From assembly GCF_027891095.1 (NCBI RefSeq), contig NZ_JAQIIO010000007.1:62001-126000 (forward strand): 64,000 nucleotides of DNA, written 5' to 3'. Source of the stretch: Aliiroseovarius salicola (GTDB taxonomy: Bacteria; Pseudomonadota; Alphaproteobacteria; Rhodobacterales; Rhodobacteraceae). The notes under the pieces were generated by a model. The model did not search any database. It had not been told where the DNA came from and worked only from the letters and a program-made list of their open reading frames with translations. The first letter of the stretch is position 1. Every line of letters begins with the position of its first letter. Shown one piece after another: positions 25,968 to 33,511 of this stretch. The position numbers were made by a program, and so were the translations under genes.

Positions 25968-26303
25968 ATGAAGTCCGGCATCTATTACTTCGTGCGCCGG
26001 GTGCCGAAACATCTTTCAGATCATTACATAACTAATAAGATTAGCTTTTCCCTGAGAGCCAAATCAGAATTCTTAGCCAAAAAGCGAGCGCAGAAATTCG
26101 CTGAACAACTGGATGATCATTGGTTCGCAATGGGCGTCGACAATGATCCCACTTTCAGTCGTTATCTGTCTGTTGCGATTCCTACACCCACCGGAGCGAC
26201 CCTCAGGAGGCCCTACATTTCGCCTTCGCGATTGGTTGGTTTGTGCGTATTATATAGAGCATCGAGCAATATGATTTTGAGAAGTTTAGATGAACGAGAT
26301 TAA
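25968..26303 (+). pseudogene. Site-specific integrase, N-terminal fragment (DUF6538-type domain)
   Basis: The first 50 residues (SGIYYFVRRVPKHLSD, then FSLRAKSEFLAKKRAQKFAEQL) match the N-terminal domain of a tyrosine-recombinase subgroup, which normally continues for another 300 residues to the R-H-R-Y catalytic domain. Here the frame departs after about residue 70 and stops at 111 residues, with no catalytic domain in any frame before the next gene. The deletion junction probably lies near 26150-26200. It reads away from the tRNA, 98 bases from its end, as expected for an integrase at its own attachment site. Confidence 0.65.
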
Positions 26304-26826
26304 CAGCAGAGATCATGTCAAACATGATCCCTTTCTGACATGGGAACTATACGCGATCATTGGCCGGATAATGTTCCTGTGGTCATCGACCGAGAAGGAC
26401 CTGCGAAGGGAGATTAGCCGCCTGCACCCCGCCGTCGAAAAAAAGAAAACACATCAGATTTCCCGGTTAATAAAGCTTTGGAAAGCTCTACTTTTAGAAA
26501 GCGCAGTGGAAGGTCCAGCGCATGAAGAAATCATTGAAGCGGCATACCTTCGGCTGAACAAAGCTCTTGATGTCAGAAATCGACTAACACATGGCCTGAC
26601 GGGTTTGGAGGGCAGTCAGGAAGGCTGCAAAGAAACCGCGTATTTGTACACGGAGCTAAATGGCAAGAAGCAGAAAATCTCACTCACGGAACTGGAAGAA
26701 ACCGCCGACAGCCTGAACAAAGTTTATAGCTATATGACTACCGTTTACTTTTGGACCCAAAAACCAATCCAGCCTTATGAAGAGATTGCCTACAACGAAT
26801 TTCGAAATCGGATTGTTATTCGTTGA
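26290..26826 (+). CDS. Unknown protein with an R-x4-H (HEPN-like) motif, cargo of the tRNA-Leu element
   Basis: Not recognised by family. The 178-residue protein is predicted largely helical and has no signal peptide or membrane span. A segment KALDVRNRLTHGLTG places R96-N-x3-H101 at the end of a helix. That is the R-x4-6-H pattern of HEPN ribonucleases, which often act in toxin-antitoxin or phage-defence systems. The earlier helix WSSTEKDLRREISRLHP would fit the first helical pair of such a fold. The motif is short and also occurs in non-nuclease proteins, so nuclease activity is only a hypothesis. It starts 14 bases inside the integrase fragment and has no partner gene. Confidence 0.6.
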   Translation: MNEINSRDHVKHDPFLTWELYAIIGRIMFLWSSTEKDLRREISRLHPAVEKKKTHQISRLIKLWKALLLESAVEGPAHEEIIEAAYLRLNKALDVRNRLTHGLTGLEGSQEGCKETAYLYTELNGKKQKISLTELEETADSLNKVYSYMTTVYFWTQKPIQPYEEIAYNEFRNRIVIR

Positions 26827-27111
26827 GCTAAGGCCGATGTTCTACAGCCGATGAAGAAAACTGCATGCTGATGCTGTAGAACAAACCGTAGAACTAAAAG
26901 CACAATGTAACCAATTTCCCCAGATCAGTGTTTTACCGTCTTACAGTAACTTATGAGATCACCACACGGAGATGATGGGTCTTCTGGGCACCACATCTTT
27001 ATCGAATATGGTAATGATACATCACTCGAAAGATCGGGTGATTTTGCGATTTGGATTCGCATCCCAATGCTTCCCTTGCCACATCTGCCACTCCCCGCTA
27101 TCCCGCCATAC

Positions 27112-27759
27112 ATGAGTGACACCTACGCGCCACCGCAAGACCCCTTGGTGATTCTGCACCACGACCATGAATTGCTTGTGGTCGATAAGCCCTCAGGGCT
27201 CTTGTCTGTACCGGGCAAGGGTGAGCATCTGGCCGATTGCCTAATTGCTCGCATTCAGGCGGTGTTTCCCGAAGCCCTTCTGGTGCACCGGCTCGACAGG
27301 GATACTTCAGGTGTGATGGTCTTTGCACTCACTCCCCACGCGCAGCGCCATCTGGGTTTGCAATTTGAAAAGCGGCAGATGAAGAAAACCTATGTGGCGC
27401 GCGTCTGGGGCGAAATGGCCGAGAAAGAAGGCACGGTGGATCTGCCGCTGATCGTCGACTGGCCCAACCGCCCGAAACAGCATGTGAATTTCGAAACCGG
27501 CAAACCCGCGCAGACCGACTGGAAGGTGATGCGCTATGAAAATGGCAACACCCGCGTACGCCTTTTTCCCAAGACCGGCCGCAGCCACCAGCTTCGCGTG
27601 CATATGCTCGAGCTTGGCCACCCGATCCTCGGAGATCCGTTTTACGCCACCGGTGGGGCCCTGAACGCCCCCCGATTGATGCTGCACGCCGAAAGCCTGC
27701 GCCTGCGTCACCCGGATGGCGGCAGGGGTATGAATTTCCGTGCCAAAACCCCGTTCTGA
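27112..27759 (+). CDS. RluA-family pseudouridine synthase
   Basis: A 215-residue rRNA or tRNA uridine isomerase. The catalytic Asp is in VHRLDRDTSGVMVFALT; other motif blocks are LLVVDKPSGLLSVPG near the N-terminus and KTGRSHQLRVHMLELGHPILGDPFY. No S4 domain is present. The size suits the RluA (23S position 746/tRNA position 32) group. The open frame extends back to 26953 through the element's right attachment repeat, so the ATG at 27112 is preferred. Position right of the element suggests it was the original neighbour of the tRNA gene. Confidence 0.88.
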   Translation: MSDTYAPPQDPLVILHHDHELLVVDKPSGLLSVPGKGEHLADCLIARIQAVFPEALLVHRLDRDTSGVMVFALTPHAQRHLGLQFEKRQMKKTYVARVWGEMAEKEGTVDLPLIVDWPNRPKQHVNFETGKPAQTDWKVMRYENGNTRVRLFPKTGRSHQLRVHMLELGHPILGDPFYATGGALNAPRLMLHAESLRLRHPDGGRGMNFRAKTPF

Positions 27760-27767
27760 TCCAACTT

Positions 27768-27817
27768 TCCTCTTGCTGAAAATATCCCGGGGTTCAAGGG
27801 GCAGAGCCCCTTGCGTG
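27768..27817 (+). repeat. Dispersed intergenic repeat, copy G
   Basis: TTTCCTCTTGCTGAAAATAT, CCCGGGGTT and then the hairpin CAAGGGGCAGAGCCCCTTG. It begins ten bases after the pseudouridine synthase stop. It is the cleanest example of the core-plus-hairpin form. Confidence 0.6.
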
Positions 27818-27914
27818 TTGTGACTGGTGAAAACGTCAGTTGACGAAACGTCACCCTCCTTGCCCTTTCCCCCCTTATTTGATTGAGTGATTGGACCCAT
27901 CAAGAGAGGTCCAG

Positions 27915-29042
27915 ATGTTCCAACCCGTCATCACCGGTACCGGTGTCTTCACCCCTACCGAAACCATTTCGAACGCCGAGCTGGTTCAAGCCTTCAACGC
28001 TTATGCCGACCGGGTGAATGCCGAAAACGCCGATGCGATCGCGGCGGGGGAAATGGAGCCGATTGGCCACTCGAGCGAAGAGTTCATCGTCAATGCTTCG
28101 GGCATTCACCAGCGCTATGTGATGGATAAGACCGGTGTGCTGGACCCTGCGGTGATGCATCCCAAGCTGCGTGAACGTGCCGACAACGAGCCGGGGATCA
28201 TGACTGAGATGGCGTTGGGTGCCTGCAATCAGGCGCTTGCCAAGTCCGGGGTCTCGGCGGATGAGATCGATCTCGTGATCTGTGCCGCCTCGAACCACGA
28301 GCGCGCCTATCCCGCCATCGCGGTCGAAATCCAGCAGGCGCTGGGCGCGGGGGGGTTTGGGTTTGACATGAATGTTGCCTGCTCTTCGGCCACCTTCGGC
28401 ATTCAGGCCGCCGCTGACATGATCCGCTCTGGCTCGGTGAAAAAGGCGCTGGTGGTCAACCCTGAGATCTGCTCGGCCCATCTGGAATGGCGCGACCGGG
28501 ATTGTCACTTCATCTTTGGCGATGTCTGCACCGCGACCGTGCTGGAGCGTAAAGAGGACGCCAAGGGCGCGCATTTCGAGATCCTTGGCACCAAATGCCT
28601 GACCCAGTTTTCCAACAATATCCGCAACAACAACGGTTTCCTGCGCCGGACCCGCGAAGAGGGAAGCGAGCTGCCGGATCGCCGCGACATGCAGTTCATG
28701 CAGAATGGCCGCAAAGTGTTCAAAGAAGTGCTGCCGATCGTGTCGAAACACATCCTCGGCCAAATGGAAGAGCTGGGTGTGGGGCAGGGTGATCTGAAAC
28801 GGATCTGGCTGCATCAGGCCAACAAAACCATGAATGATTTTATCGGGAAGAAAGTGATGGGTCGCGTGCCGGAAGAGGGCGAGCAACCCAACATCCTGCA
28901 AGACTACGCCAACACGTCCTCGGCCGGGTCAATCATCGCATTTTCCAAATACTCCGACGATCTGGCGCCCGGTGACACCGGGGTGATCTGTTCGTTTGGC
29001 GCGGGTTATTCTGTGGGGTCGGTTGTGGTGCGGCGGGGGTAA
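27915..29042 (+). CDS. Beta-ketoacyl-ACP synthase III family protein
   Basis: A thiolase-fold condensing enzyme of 375 residues with a complete Cys-His-Asn triad: Cys156 in MNVACSSATFGIQ, His300 in WLHQANKTMNDF and Asn333 in YANTSSAGSII. It is longer than FabH of E. coli (317), with an extra stretch near residues 30-90 and 215-265, and belongs to the KAS III-like subgroup whose substrates are not fixed. The fatty-acid-initiating fabH is normally next to plsX; that context is absent, so a second or specialised enzyme is likely. Start placed at MFQPV with GAGAGGTCC upstream, rather than eight codons earlier. Confidence 0.85.
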   Translation: MFQPVITGTGVFTPTETISNAELVQAFNAYADRVNAENADAIAAGEMEPIGHSSEEFIVNASGIHQRYVMDKTGVLDPAVMHPKLRERADNEPGIMTEMALGACNQALAKSGVSADEIDLVICAASNHERAYPAIAVEIQQALGAGGFGFDMNVACSSATFGIQAAADMIRSGSVKKALVVNPEICSAHLEWRDRDCHFIFGDVCTATVLERKEDAKGAHFEILGTKCLTQFSNNIRNNNGFLRRTREEGSELPDRRDMQFMQNGRKVFKEVLPIVSKHILGQMEELGVGQGDLKRIWLHQANKTMNDFIGKKVMGRVPEEGEQPNILQDYANTSSAGSIIAFSKYSDDLAPGDTGVICSFGAGYSVGSVVVRRG

Positions 29043-29103
29043 GTGACAGTTTGCTCAACGAAAACCAAGATACTGACCCAGCCAAACACATGTGAGGCAA
29101 CAT

Positions 29104-29445
29104 ATGCCATTGCTTGATCTACCATTGACACCTCCACCAAAGATTAAACTGTCGCGCTTGCGTGATATCGGGTGGTCGATTTGGGACCCAATTGGTTTGC
29201 TTCGTTCGGAGCAAAAATGGGACGATAAAGAGTGTCTTACCTTTGCAGATGAGTACGATGGGTATCTTGTACAAGCGGCAGGTCAGTTACGGCGCGGTGC
29301 GCCAGATTCTGACGTTGTAGACTATCTCGTTCAGATCGAATCTGAGCATATGGGCTTGGGCACGGGCAATGGTGCATTGAATCGCGCCAAAAGGGTCGTC
29401 GACGCAATTCACGCAGACAAGGAACTTTGGACTTATCCGGAGTAG
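29104..29445 (+). CDS. Small protein of unknown function
   Basis: Not recognised. It has 113 residues, is acidic and soluble, with no signal or membrane segment. A Pro-rich start (PLTPPPKIKLSRLRDIGW) is followed by helices around EYDGYLVQAAGQLRRG and DVVDYLVQIESEHMGLG. A GTG four codons upstream is an alternative start. It is alone between the KAS III-like gene and the aldehyde-dehydrogenase remnant. Related proteins appear scattered in proteobacteria as orphans, so it may have arrived by transfer. Confidence 0.55.
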   Translation: MPLLDLPLTPPPKIKLSRLRDIGWSIWDPIGLLRSEQKWDDKECLTFADEYDGYLVQAAGQLRRGAPDSDVVDYLVQIESEHMGLGTGNGALNRAKRVVDAIHADKELWTYPE

Positions 29446-29463
29446 TACTTTTGTTTGTTGAGA

Positions 29464-29563
29464 CAAAAAGAGCCCGCAAAACGCGAGTCGTTTTGTATGT
29501 CTAATGACCGGGATCACCCATTGAACCAACCCGACACGGCTTTCACTTCTAAGAAATCCTCTC
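29464..29563 (-). pseudogene. Aldehyde dehydrogenase remnant, 3' end and terminator
   Basis: About 100 bases match 31934-32033, the end and terminator of the intact aldehyde dehydrogenase gene, at roughly four bases in five by eye. On the minus strand, up to the stop at 29514-29516, it reads EDFLEVKAVSGWFNG, against EDFLEVKSVSGWFNG in the intact gene. The terminator hairpin is also recognisable though decayed. Upstream of EDFL the match ends abruptly. The remainder of the 296-base gap 29446-29741 shows no gene. Confidence 0.75.
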
Positions 29564-29741
29564 CCCTTCGGCACGCTGATATTGCTGTATACCCCGCAGC
29601 GTGAAACCCTCAATTTGAGTGGGTTTTACAGATTTTGGCTGGGCGCTTGGCCCCCGCAGCATTTGGTGGTTCCGCACGGTGTTCTTGTAATGATGGCGGG
29701 TATGCGCTCAACTAAGTGCAGAAAAGAAAAAGGGGGATGAG

Positions 29742-30167
29742 ATGTCGCTAGCAAATGATTTGGCGCTGACGGTTCATATTCTGGGCTTGTTCATGGGTGG
29801 GGCTTCGGCCTTTGGATTACCGGTCATCGGGGCGCTTGCCGCCAAGGCTGAGCTTGAACACAAACCTGTCTTGGGGCGGGCGGTCAAACCGCTCAAAATG
29901 ATTGGCCATATTGGTCTTGGATTGATCCTGGTCACAGGCATCCTGATGGCAACTGCCGGGGGTGTATGGAGTTCCGGGCCGTTCATATTCTGGATAAAAC
30001 TGGTAGCGGTAGGAGCTTTGATTGCAGGGATTGTCGTTGCCGGAAAAACCGGTGCGCTTGCCATGGCCGGTGATGCCGAGGCGGCTGCGAAGATGCCGAA
30101 GCTTAGTATGTTCAACATTGGCATGGGTGTCTTGGTCGTACTGTTTGCAGTGCTTGCGTTTAACTAA
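29742..30167 (+). CDS. Four-helix integral membrane protein
   Basis: A 141-residue, very hydrophobic protein with four likely transmembrane helices (about residues 6-32, 50-70, 78-100 and 120-140). Its opening is ANDLALTVHILGLFMGGASAFG and it has His in the first helix. This resembles small CopD/DUF2269-like membrane proteins of unknown role, which may bind haem or act as redox sensors; that is only a similarity of layout. An AAGGGGGATGAG ribosome site sets the start. It sits between the two remnants of an aldehyde dehydrogenase, so it entered with or after that gene's breakage. Confidence 0.7.
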   Translation: MSLANDLALTVHILGLFMGGASAFGLPVIGALAAKAELEHKPVLGRAVKPLKMIGHIGLGLILVTGILMATAGGVWSSGPFIFWIKLVAVGALIAGIVVAGKTGALAMAGDAEAAAKMPKLSMFNIGMGVLVVLFAVLAFN

Positions 30168-30221
30168 AACGTTCGGCGTACTCACTGGGGTCACAATCAC
30201 ATTGCTTCTTCATTTGGCTGA

Positions 30222-30252
30222 CGTTGGCTTCGACCATGCCGGAGCGTATTTA
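30222..30252 (-). pseudogene. Aldehyde dehydrogenase remnant, internal piece
   Basis: CGTTGGCTTCGACCATGCCG and following bases match 32111-32141 in the intact gene. On the minus strand they encode IRSGMVEAN, as in RSGMVEANGT of the intact protein. In the intact gene this lies about 130 bases from the stop; here it is about 710 bases from the remnant stop, with the membrane-protein gene in between. The two pieces are therefore one broken copy. Confidence 0.65.
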
Positions 30253-30254
30253 GC

Positions 30255-31148
30255 CTAATGCGCAAGCCGTTTCCCGTGATCGAGAAAGAAGTCGATCAGA
30301 CGTCGGGTCAGCATCTTCTGCGGACCGGCATCAGGCCAGACCGCGTAGATACCGAGAAGTGGGAGGCTCCAATCGGGCAGCACCCGGACAAGGTCGCCTG
30401 ACGCCAGTTCGCCCTCGACTTCGCTGAGCGGAAGTTGCCTGATGCCGAGGCTCGCGATGACCGCGGATTTCGCCGCCGTGACGGAGTTGACCTCGATAGG
30501 TACCTTTCTCGGTGTGAGTGAGACACTCTCGCCATCGCTTTCCAGGTTTATATCGTTTACGAATTGGGAAATCGCGACAAAGGCATGATCCGAAAGATCA
30601 TCCGGAGTTTTAATACGAGCGTGTGATGCCAGATAGTCCGGTGAGGCCACGAGAACCCGTTGAAAATTGGCAACGCGGCGGCTTTTAAGGCTGCTGTCGG
30701 CCAGCCTCCCAAGCCGAATCGCTAGGTCGAACCCTTCTTTGACAATATCGACGGGGTGGTCGCTTCCGTGGAGGGTTATGGTGACCCGCGGGTGCTCAAC
30801 CGCGAATTTCCACAAGACCCGTCGCAACGGCGAGCGTTCACCAAAAGCGGGCATCGTAATGCGCAGCTTGCCCACAGGTTCCGCACTTTCTGCACCAGCG
30901 ACACCAAGTGCCTCTTCACCCGCTGCGACCATGCGGCGCGCGGGGTCCAGCGCCAGGTGGCCTTCTGGTGTAAGAGACATCGAGCGCGTGGATCGAAAGA
31001 ACAGCGTGACGCCGAGTTTCTCTTCGAGGCGCGACAAGTGGTGGCTCACGACCGAAGTCGACAGCTTCAACCGCTTTCCGGCGGCGGTCAGGCTGCCTGC
31101 ATCGGCAACGGTCACGAACACGGCAAGGCCTCGGTAGTCGTCGATCAT
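30255..31148 (-). CDS. LysR-family transcriptional regulator
   Basis: A 297-residue LTTR. The N-terminal winged helix reads GLAVFVTVADAGSLTAAGKRL, SVVSHHLSRLEEKLGVTLFF and STRSMSLTPEGH; the effector domain follows, with typical KLRITMPAFGERSPLRRVL. It belongs to the group that controls a divergent gene. Its start (31148, or eight codons upstream) faces the SnoaL-like gene across about 160 bases, which is its most likely target. Inducer unknown. Confidence 0.88.
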   Translation of the reverse strand: MIDDYRGLAVFVTVADAGSLTAAGKRLKLSTSVVSHHLSRLEEKLGVTLFFRSTRSMSLTPEGHLALDPARRMVAAGEEALGVAGAESAEPVGKLRITMPAFGERSPLRRVLWKFAVEHPRVTITLHGSDHPVDIVKEGFDLAIRLGRLADSSLKSRRVANFQRVLVASPDYLASHARIKTPDDLSDHAFVAISQFVNDINLESDGESVSLTPRKVPIEVNSVTAAKSAVIASLGIRQLPLSEVEGELASGDLVRVLPDWSLPLLGIYAVWPDAGPQKMLTRRLIDFFLDHGKRLAH

Positions 31149-31304
31149 CTTTCTACTTTCTGAAACAATCATTGCGGCAATTCATGGATAATCAAAAAGG
31201 CGCAGTGGGTCTATCTGGTTTGGCAGCAGACCAAACCATGGCGGTGGTTGTCGGTCCGCAGGCAACACGCCTTCAATCTTGAACCCGATGAAAGGGAGAC
31301 GAAC

Positions 31305-31775
31305 ATGACCTTCAGAACTCTGGCTGCAGCGGCCACCCTTGCCACTTTTGCCACCAACGCGCTGGCTGACGATACCGGCACCGTTCAGATCTTCTATGAC
31401 CTGCTCAGCAACCCCGGCTCGCAAGAGCACGTCGCTACCTTCCAAGAAGCCACTTCGGAGAACTGGGAAAGCCTTGGCGACTATTCCGGCGAAAACAAAA
31501 GCCGCGAGGCCTTCCTTGGTCAGATGGGTGGTTTCGCCAAGCTGATCCCCGACCTCAATTGGGACGTCCAGGCAATGCATCAAGATGGCAATTTTGTCAC
31601 TGTCCGCAGCCGCGCAACCGGCACGCCGGTCGCCCCGTTTTTCGGCGTTGATGGCGAGGGTCGCAGCTTTGATATCATGACGATCGATATCCATGAACTG
31701 GAGGACGGCAAGATCATCCGGTCCTACCATGTCGAGGACTGGGCTGGGGCGCTGCAGCAGCTCTCTGGTCGGTAA
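31305..31775 (+). CDS. Secreted SnoaL-like (ester cyclase family) protein
   Basis: A 156-residue protein with a clear signal peptide (MTFRTLAAAATLATFATNALA, cut before DDTG) and a cone-shaped SnoaL/NTF2-like domain. FYDLLSNPGSQEHVATF, then FLGQMGGFAKLIPDLNWDVQAM and HELEDGKIIRSYHVEDW are typical. Members range from polyketide cyclases to proteins of unknown role; in a periplasmic single-domain protein the activity cannot be deduced. Start chosen at the signal-peptide Met with GAAAGGGAGACG upstream; the longer frame from 31248 is discarded. It is divergent from the LysR gene. Confidence 0.8.
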   Translation: MTFRTLAAAATLATFATNALADDTGTVQIFYDLLSNPGSQEHVATFQEATSENWESLGDYSGENKSREAFLGQMGGFAKLIPDLNWDVQAMHQDGNFVTVRSRATGTPVAPFFGVDGEGRSFDIMTIDIHELEDGKIIRSYHVEDWAGALQQLSGR

Positions 31776-31934
31776 GAACCACAATCATAAGGCGCGTGCC
31801 GGCATCTTTGGTGTCGGCGCTCTAGTTTTCAAAGTGGCTTGAGGGCAAGCTGCCTATTGAGAAACGGGCGGGTCGGAGAGATGACAGCTTCGCCCGCATT
31901 GCCAAGGTTTATCGCAACCAATTTTCCCTCAAGA

Positions 31935-31963
31935 AAAAGGGCCCGCAAATCGCGAGCCCTTTT
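31935..31963 (-). terminator. Rho-independent terminator after the aldehyde dehydrogenase gene
   Basis: On the minus strand AAAAGGGCTCGC pairs with GCGGGCCCTTTT (one mismatch) and is followed by a T tract, 20 bases after the stop. A decayed duplicate sits in the remnant at 29464-29495. Confidence 0.75.
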
Positions 31964-31982
31964 GTGTTTCTTGTGACCGGGA

Positions 31983-33422
31983 TCACCCGTTGAACCATCC
32001 CGAAACGGATTTCACTTCGAGGAAGTCCTCGATGCCCAGCTCGCCGCCTTCGCGGCCGATACCGGATTGTTTGTAGCCACCAAAGGGCGAGCCTCCGGCG
32101 CGCGAGGTGCCGTTGGCTTCGACCATGCCGGACCGCATCTGGCGGATCACGCGGTTCAGGCGTTCGCCGTTCTGGGTTTGCACATAGTTGGTCAGGCCAT
32201 AGACCGTGTCATTGGCGATCTCGACCGCTTCTTCTTCGGTGTCGAACGGGATCATGGTCAGGACCGGGCCAAAGATCTCCTCGCGGGCGATGGTCATCTG
32301 GTTGTTGGCGTCGGCAAAGACGGTGGGTTTAACGAAATAGCCTTTGTTCAGACCCTCAGGGCGACCAAGACCACCGGCGACAAGACGCGCACCTTCGTCG
32401 ATGCCAACCTTGATCAGGTCCTGGATCTTGTTCCACTGCAATTCGCTGACCACCGGCCCGACATGGTGGCCTTCTTTCGACGCTACATCCACGGCGGTTT
32501 TCTCAGCGGCTTCACGAGCAATCTCGACCGCCTGATCGTAGACCCCGCGCTGAACCAGCATCCGCGACGGTGCATTACAGCTTTGGCCGGTGTTCTGCAT
32601 CATGTGGCGTACACCGCGCTTAACGGCCTTGTCGTCGGCATCGTCAAAGATGATGTTCGCACCTTTGCCGCCCAGTTCCAGCGCCACGCGTTTGATCGAA
32701 TCTGCTGCGGATTTCGAGATGGCAATGCCTGCGCGTGTGGAGCCAGTGAAGCTGATCATGTCCACATCCGGGTGCGAAGTGAGCTGTGATCCCACGCCCA
32801 TGCCGTCGCCATTGACCATGTTATAAACGCCAGCTGGCACGCCCGCCTCGTCCATGATTTCAGTCCAGATAATGGATGAAAGCGGAGCGATTTCCGACGG
32901 TTTCAATACCATGGTACAGCCTGCGGCAAGTGCTGCGATTACTTTCAGCGCCACCTGATTCATTGGCCAGTTCCATGGGGTGATCAGCGCGGTTACACCA
33001 ATCGGTTCGTACAGAAGGCGGTCATTGGGGGCATGATCCCCCAGCATCCGGTCGAACTCGAACTCTTTGAAAGCTCTGATGAAATTCTTGATGTGTGAGC
33101 TTCCCGACGTGGCTTGGCTGTTACGTGCCAGCTCAATGGGCGCACCCATTTCCATGCTCATTGCCTGTGCCAGGTCTTCGTTCCGGCTCTTGTAGACCTC
33201 AAGAATGTTTTCAATCAGCGCGAGGCGTTCCTCTTTGGATGTGACACTCCATGTCTTGAACGCCTCTTTGGCCGCGGCAACGGCAGCATCGGTGTCAGCC
33301 TGATCGCCGAGAGAGATCACGGCGCAGACCTCTTCGGTCGACGGGTCAATCACCTCAAAATCATTTGCTTTGGCCGGGGCGACCCACTGGCCGTTGATGT
33401 AAAAGTCGCGTTTCTCGATCAT
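31983..33422 (-). CDS. NAD(P)-dependent aldehyde dehydrogenase family protein
   Basis: The 479-residue enzyme oxidises an aldehyde to the acid. Catalytic Cys282 lies in QNTGQSCNAPSRML; general base Glu249 in ALELGGKGAN; Asn151 in TPWNWPMNQ; cofactor Lys174 in VLKPSEIAPLS. SFTGSTRAG is the nucleotide loop. Substrate class cannot be set by eye; betaine-aldehyde or aromatic aldehyde use would both fit. It is monocistronic, with palindromes in its upstream region and its own terminator. A partial duplicate survives at 29.5 and 30.2 kb. Confidence 0.92.
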   Translation of the reverse strand: MIEKRDFYINGQWVAPAKANDFEVIDPSTEEVCAVISLGDQADTDAAVAAAKEAFKTWSVTSKEERLALIENILEVYKSRNEDLAQAMSMEMGAPIELARNSQATSGSSHIKNFIRAFKEFEFDRMLGDHAPNDRLLYEPIGVTALITPWNWPMNQVALKVIAALAAGCTMVLKPSEIAPLSSIIWTEIMDEAGVPAGVYNMVNGDGMGVGSQLTSHPDVDMISFTGSTRAGIAISKSAADSIKRVALELGGKGANIIFDDADDKAVKRGVRHMMQNTGQSCNAPSRMLVQRGVYDQAVEIAREAAEKTAVDVASKEGHHVGPVVSELQWNKIQDLIKVGIDEGARLVAGGLGRPEGLNKGYFVKPTVFADANNQMTIAREEIFGPVLTMIPFDTEEEAVEIANDTVYGLTNYVQTQNGERLNRVIRQMRSGMVEANGTSRAGGSPFGGYKQSGIGREGGELGIEDFLEVKSVSGWFNG

Positions 33423-33465
33423 ATTCCTGACTCCATGGACGGATTTGGCTGCACTCTTGCACCGC

Positions 33466-33485
33466 TTTTATACATGTACAAGAGC
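33466..33485. promoter_or_regulatory. Near-palindrome around TACATGTA, aldehyde dehydrogenase upstream region
   Basis: CTTTTATACA and TGTACAAGAG match as inverted arms in eight of ten positions, centred about 53 bases before the dehydrogenase start. It is a second candidate operator near the stronger one at 33494. Confidence 0.3.
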
Positions 33486-33493
33486 ATAGTCCA

Positions 33494-33511
33494 ATAATTT
33501 GATCAAATTAT
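33494..33511. promoter_or_regulatory. Perfect 18-base palindrome, candidate operator
   Basis: ATAATTTGATCAAATTAT is perfectly self-complementary over 18 bases. It lies about 70 bases upstream of the aldehyde dehydrogenase start, in the promoter region. The TTTGATCAAA core is of the kind bound by GntR or MarR dimers. No such regulator gene adjoins it. The rest of the 299-base gap 33423-33721 holds only this, the adjacent near-palindrome and a terminator. Confidence 0.5.

Larger units (their letters stand above)
25857..26993 (+). mobile_element. Small integrative element remnant at tRNA-Leu, bounded by 14-base direct repeats
   Basis: TCTTCTGGGCACCA forms the last 14 bases of the tRNA (25857-25870) and recurs exactly at 26980-26993. 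Such a copy of a tRNA 3' end is the standard footprint of tyrosine-recombinase integration (attL and attR). Between them are an integrase N-terminal fragment, one unknown gene, and repeated GTAGAAC sites. The interval is visibly richer in A and T than its flanks. With the catalytic half of the integrase missing it is probably immobile. Confidence 0.75.

Noticed and set aside
26953-27111. An extended N-terminus for the pseudouridine synthase
   Set aside because: The extra codons cover the right attachment repeat of the mobile element and lack the family's features, so they are probably not coding.
27900-28901. A 333-codon minus-strand open frame
   Set aside because: Entirely antisense to the KAS III-like gene, whose catalytic triad is intact; the frame has no recognisable features.
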